In this document: piece after piece, positions 60,176-64,000 of the stretch
How positions within the stretch are numbered: the first letter of the stretch is position 1
How the letters are laid out: each line of letters opens with the position of its first letter
Assembly (NCBI GenBank): GCA_017654735.1
Contig: JADPYG010000090.1
Location: 558,001 to 622,000, forward strand
Direction of reading: 5' to 3'
DNA length: 64,000 bases
Origin: Vishniacozyma victoriae
Taxonomy: Eukaryota > Basidiomycota > Tremellomycetes > Tremellales > Bulleribasidiaceae
Notes under the pieces: generated by a model
The model's database searches: none
The model's input: only the letters and a program-made list of their open reading frames with translations
Told to the model about the DNA's origin: nothing
Position numbers and translations under genes: made by a program

Positions 60176-61420
60176 ATGTCACAACCTTCAAGGAACAGCT
60201 CTTTTTCCTCCAACCCCGACGTCCTTAACAGAAACGACCCCAGCGCATCACCCGCTAGTCTGTCATGGATCCTTAACGACGCACCCGCATCCACGACCAG
60301 GTCCTCCTCCTTCCCCTCAACTACACTCCCTACCCCTGTTGTTCCTCACCAATCTCCACCAAGGGACTTACGAGTCATCGACAAACCCTATTCTCGACGA
60401 TCGCGATCTCCGAGGACCAGTTGGCGGTGTTCACCAGGCCCGTCGTCTGGCCAGCGCCGTGGTGGTACACCCCTGCGGGAGCGACAACGGCAGCGAACGT
60501 CGGACTACGTCGAGTCAGTCGGGTACGGAGCCTCTGCTCCTACTGCGCCACCTCCTTTTAGGGAAAGGGAGCAACAGAATGATTTCTCGGTCCCTCAAGA
60601 AGACTACCGAATTGCCCACGTCCCTCACAGTCGCCCTAGCCCATACCATCCCATGGCGACTCTCGAGAACCCATTCTCCGGACCCCGTCCTTCATCTGCC
60701 TATCCATCAAACTCGTCTAGTCTTGGGGTTAGCCTCGGTGGTCAATGGTTCGGGCAGATTCTTGAAGCCCGTCGACCACCTCTAGTCATCGACCTCCTTG
60801 CAAGTCCGCCCACCCCCACACCCGCAAGTGTCCCGGCGGCCAACACTCTCTCTGGGATGGTGTCTCGAGGACCAGAACGAGTATCAAATATAAGTCGTGC
60901 ATCTCGAGCGTGCGACTCTTGCAAGACTTCCAAGACCAGATGCAACAATGAGGGAGACACCAGTGTGTCATGTCCAAAATGTCTCACCAACGGGAAGGCC
61001 TGCGTATACACTGGAGAGAACAGGAGGCGGGGTCCACCTCCTGGACAGACCAGGCGTTCAAGGAATACGCCATCATCCACTCCACTTCCTCCGGTCGCAC
61101 TGCCTAGGATGCCGGAGCGCAGGGGCCACTCTTTACCCGAAGTGCCTCGAGCGGCTCAGCGTTCACCTCAAGCCGCCTACCACCTACCTCCACTCCCGGT
61201 CGCTGGACCTTCATCGACCGCCAACCAGCCCGGCCCAACTCGAGGATTCACTCCTCAGCTCCCTCCCTTCCACGATCCATCTCAGGAAATTGGGTACTTC
61301 TCCTCTTCCAGCCAAGGCAACCCAACAGGCCTTGGTCTCAACGACCCTCGGGCCAGGATGCTCGCTAGGGGATCAGTACTACCTCCTATGAGGGACCTGG
61401 GCTGGTCTATGCCTAGGTGA
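60176..61420 (+). CDS. Zn2Cys6 protein with a central zinc cluster
   Basis: A single 414-codon exon. The zinc cluster is at residues 246-276: RACDSCKTSKTRC, then CPKCLTNGKAC, spacing C-x2-C-x6-C-x9-C-x2-C-x6-C, followed by a basic RRRGPPPGQTRRSR. Flanks are Pro/Ser-rich and disordered on both sides. The usual fungal TF (middle homology) domain is absent, and the cluster is not at the N-terminus as in most family members. Start at 60176 has a good A at -3 and is the first ATG after the C/T-rich leader. Predicted nuclear DNA-binding regulator; targets unknown. Intronless, unlike nearly every neighbour. Downstream lies a 45-bp tandem repeat. Confidence 0.82.
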   Translation: MSQPSRNSSFSSNPDVLNRNDPSASPASLSWILNDAPASTTRSSSFPSTTLPTPVVPHQSPPRDLRVIDKPYSRRSRSPRTSWRCSPGPSSGQRRGGTPLRERQRQRTSDYVESVGYGASAPTAPPPFREREQQNDFSVPQEDYRIAHVPHSRPSPYHPMATLENPFSGPRPSSAYPSNSSSLGVSLGGQWFGQILEARRPPLVIDLLASPPTPTPASVPAANTLSGMVSRGPERVSNISRASRACDSCKTSKTRCNNEGDTSVSCPKCLTNGKACVYTGENRRRGPPPGQTRRSRNTPSSTPLPPVALPRMPERRGHSLPEVPRAAQRSPQAAYHLPPLPVAGPSSTANQPGPTRGFTPQLPPFHDPSQEIGYFSSSSQGNPTGLGLNDPRARMLARGSVLPPMRDLGWSMPR

Positions 61421-61752
61421 ATGAGACTGTAGTAGAGCCATTGTGCTTTTAAAGTCATAGTAGATACCCCTCATGTTCGATGTTGTTTGATTGTAGAGCT
61501 TTTGTTGTGGATAGATAAACCCTCATGTGTTCGTAGTCGTGTCATTTTGTAGTAGATAGATAAACCCTCATGTGTCTGTAGTCGTGTCATTGCATGGATC
61601 TTATATTCAGTCTATCCCACTGCATTGTCGTTCTTCACCATCTCGTTGTCGATGTATGTTTAGGAATTGGCTTAGTCAAAGCACGAGAACTCAAAGTGAC
61701 TAGGCACGGTCGTCGCAACTCCATCTCACTCATTACTATACATCACCCCACT
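61421..61752. other. Intergenic region with tandem repeat
   Basis: 332 bp between the zinc-cluster gene and GET4. It holds two 45-bp tandem units and a partial degenerate third (near 61459-61485), probably in the 3' UTR of the former. Rest is ordinary leader sequence for GET4. Confidence 0.45.
61510..61591. repeat. 45-bp tandem duplication
   Basis: Copies at 61510-61546 and 61555-61591 are identical over 37 bases except for a two-base difference (TTCG versus CTG-type positions near 61531/61576), with an 8-base spacer, so the repeat period is 45 bp. An earlier partial relative (TAGTAGATACCCCTCATG) lies near 61458-61475. Confidence 0.75.
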
Positions 61753-63061
61753 ATGCCACCTAGATCAACTAAACCACCCACCATCGATTCCCTCCTCCCT
61801 CCCATCCTCGCCAATCTCTCTTCAACACCTCCAAACCCATACTCAGCCCATCAGAAAGCATTAACAACAACCGCCCGACTCGCCGCGGCCAAACACCACG
61901 ATATTGCTATTGAGATATGTATCACCGTTTCTCGTGAATTATTGAAATTAGGAGAAGCAGGTAGTGGAGTAGAATTAGCAGTCAGGGGATTGGGGTATAT
62001 GGTGGATAGTGAGGTTGATGTTGATGATAAGACTAGAGGTACGTTTTACGTTTGGATTAAAGGATGGTTGCTTATTGTAGCTTCTGTTACTCAGTTGTTG
62101 GCTTTGACACCGGCTAGTGGACCTTGGAGGAAGAAGTTGGCTGATGCTGCTATCAAGTGGTCAGCGAGTGAGGGAGAATGTCCCACTGGTGATCCGGGAT
62201 TACACCAGTATATCGGGGAACTATATTACAAGGGTGTGTCCCAAGTATCCCAATGGTGATGAGGCAGAAGGCTGATGTATAGATCATTCGTATGTATTGG
62301 CAGAACAGCACCTGCTAGCTAGTGGGAAGAGGGACGCTGCGAATTTACTGGCTGAGATGATGTTTGAGTGGTATGTCCTATGACCCGGTCTGACGAGGTA
62401 CTGATGAGACAGGAGCGGGAAAGGAGCACAGGATCCAGGACCATATGCCATCAAGGGTGTTCTACCGTATGTCTACCTCCGCCATCTGTCTACCATCAGC
62501 ACCTACACTGTCCTTCAACCATCACTTTCTGTCAGCAAGAGCGGCAAGCTGACAACCAGATTCCTAGCCCAAACACCACCCAACATCCTACCAGCCCAAA
62601 CCTTCTTAACCCGCTTCCTATCCCTTCTCCAACCAACATCCTCAATTCTCTCAGTCGAAGGATCCGACGTCCAAATAACGTCTTCGCCAACATTAAACTT
62701 CCTACAAATGGCCATTCTCACTTGTCAGCGAGCTCCAGCGCAGGGAGTCAGCGATGTCCAAGCTAGAGGAACGGACGGTGGGGTAGGTAGGGAATGGGAA
62801 GGATTAGTGGGGAGGTATAGAAGGGTTAGTGGGGCTCAGGGTGTTCTTGCTCAGAAAGAGGTCTTGGAGGTTAGTCTATGTCGTCTTCTTTGAGAGAGGG
62901 TGGTGTGCTGATTGTAGGTATTGGAACAGATCTCCAAGGATGTCTTCCTCATCCCTCAGCGAGGAGGTGGTGGACAGGGTGATATGCTCCAGAATCTCAT
63001 GGGATCTCTCTTTGGTGGTGGCGGAGGAGGAGGAGGTAATGCACTTACCGGTAGACGCTAG
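61753..63061 (+). CDS. GET4: GET4, GET-pathway pre-targeting factor
   Basis: An alpha-solenoid begins in exon 1: NPYSAHQKALTTTARLAAAK and SGVELAVRGLGYMVDSEVDV. Later exons give LADAAIKWSASEGECPTGDP then LHQYIGELYYKDHSYVLAEQ, the GET4 IKWS / GDP / IGE pattern. The C-terminal exon is VFLIPQRGGGG, then a Gly-rich tail ending NALTGRR. Start at 61753 (MPPRSTKPPT). GET4 binds GET5 and SGTA/SGT2 and hands tail-anchored proteins to GET3 for insertion in the ER. About 340 residues and six or so exons; length is normal. Confidence 0.86.
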
Positions 63062-63252
63062 ACTGTTTTATCGAGGTATGTCGCTAGGATTGGAGATGCG
63101 ACACTCTACTGCTACAGGTGTCTCTTCACATCACTTCATTCATATCATTTGGGTTTACTTAAACTTTATTTACAACTCTTCTGACTACTTTAATCTGCCT
63201 GACTACAAACAACACTTGAAATTCGATCTCGAAAGCCATAGGAAGGGGGGGA

Positions 63253-64000
63253 CTAGAAGAGGTTGGATCCGTTGTCCTTCTTGCCCTTGGCTGCTTTCTT
63301 GCCCTCTTTGTGCAACTTGGTGATCTTGGGCGTCAGCTCTGCATCTGAAGGGTGTGGAGTGAAGGGATGGGATGAGGGGGCAAGCACGAGGAGAACAAGA
63401 GTAGGGAGGGGGCAAACGAGGAGAGATGGGTGGAAGGATAAAGGATAGGGGCAGAAGCGGGATGTGGGGATTGTGACAATCTGGACGGCGATCGAAGACC
63501 ACAAACTTACCTGTTTCTTCCATCCGACTACATCATCAGCATCCGTCATGTTGATAAAGGGTTAGACTTACAACAAGATTTACAACCTTCATTACCATGG
63601 GCCTTACACAAGAACTTCTGGTCCTTGTGGGACTTGTAATAGGCGGGCAATTCAATAGCACCCCGAGGAGCGGGGTCGAGGCTGGGTGTCAGTACGATCT
63701 AGGTGGATAAACGTACCCCATCATAGCATCATTGTCTACTCATCAGCATATCCCTCATGGAGGATGAGAAGAGGAGTGGAGGGATACCAAGGAGAGGAGA
63801 GGAAGAGGAGATGGACATACCCTCTCGACCATCAAATTCACATGACTTGCATACTTCCAAACCGTGTTCACAGAACAAGCAGTCGTTGATCTCGACTGCG
63901 GATTAGCCGGAGAGGACCAGAGTAGAAATGGTGGGGATGCTTACTAGACTTATCGGTGGCGATGGTACTGCATGTCAGCTATGCTTGGTGTCCACTATGA
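63253..64000 (-). CDS. 3' part of a Cys-rich putative zinc-binding protein (partial)
   Basis: Read on the minus strand from the window edge. Exons splice into EINDCLFCEHGLEVCKSCEF, then DGRE-DNDAMMG, then LDPAPRGAIELPAYYKSHKD, QKFLCKAHGNEGCKSCFGWK, and a Lys-rich end (LTPKITKLHKEGKKAAKGKK, stop at 63253-63255). Four C-x2-C-like pairs with a C-x-H suggest a two-site zinc fold; the Lys-rich tail suggests nucleic-acid or nuclear association. The spliced length seen is about 120 residues, and the 5' end lies beyond base 64000. I do not recognise the family. Converges on GET4 with 191 bp between stops. Confidence 0.65.

Overview
The window is nuclear DNA from a basidiomycete yeast, most likely of the Tremellomycetes (Cryptococcus/Kwoniella-like). 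This is inferred from gene-dense, fungal-only gene content, almost every gene broken by many 35-60 nt GT-AG introns with a CTGAC/CTGAT branch motif just before the acceptor, and cytosine- and serine-rich disordered proteins. I found no transposon, CRISPR, tRNA or rRNA gene. Gene models were rebuilt by hand-splicing; single exon edges may be off by a few bases.

Layout. 1-15.3 kb: tail of an acidic protein; a full ABCC transporter (-); a dienelactone hydrolase (-) divergent from a Zn2Cys6 activator (+); a Ser/Pro-rich unknown (-); a 2.3 kb gap; and a KPWE-domain protein resembling the PTS2 import peroxin PEX39. 15.7-23.5 kb: condensin HEAT subunit (-), kinetochore NUF2 (+) and an unknown (-). 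25.4-35.1 kb: mitochondrial carrier (-), ESCRT-I VPS28, a DUF4604/KIAA1143-like protein, ribosome assembly factor RSA3, inner nuclear membrane IMA1 and an unknown (all +). 35.2-45.6 kb: bifunctional tryptophan synthase (+), ribosomal protein uL30/RPL7 (-) with a box C/D snoRNA candidate in a long intron, acidic stalk protein P1 (+), ATG13 (+) and an unknown with a twin CX3C motif (+). 45.7-64 kb: HOS3-type deacetylase (-), RSC4 (+), tiny TFIIH subunit TFB5 (-), OHCU decarboxylase (-), circularly permuted GTPase GNL1 (+), i-AAA protease YME1 (-), a second Zn2Cys6 protein (+), GET4 (+) and the 3' part of a Cys-rich protein (-).

Functionally this is ordinary housekeeping sequence, not a cluster. 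Loose pairings are RPL7/P1 sharing a 269-bp divergent promoter, and the hydrolase/activator pair sharing a 211-bp promoter with CCG repeats and a hairpin-like palindrome. I see no undescribed multi-gene system. The most rewarding items are the RPL7 intronic snoRNA, whose guide is complementary to a conserved large-subunit rRNA segment, the PEX39-like protein, the spliced 82-residue TFB5 gene, coding exons of 8, 9 and 13 nt, and the twin-CX3C orphan.
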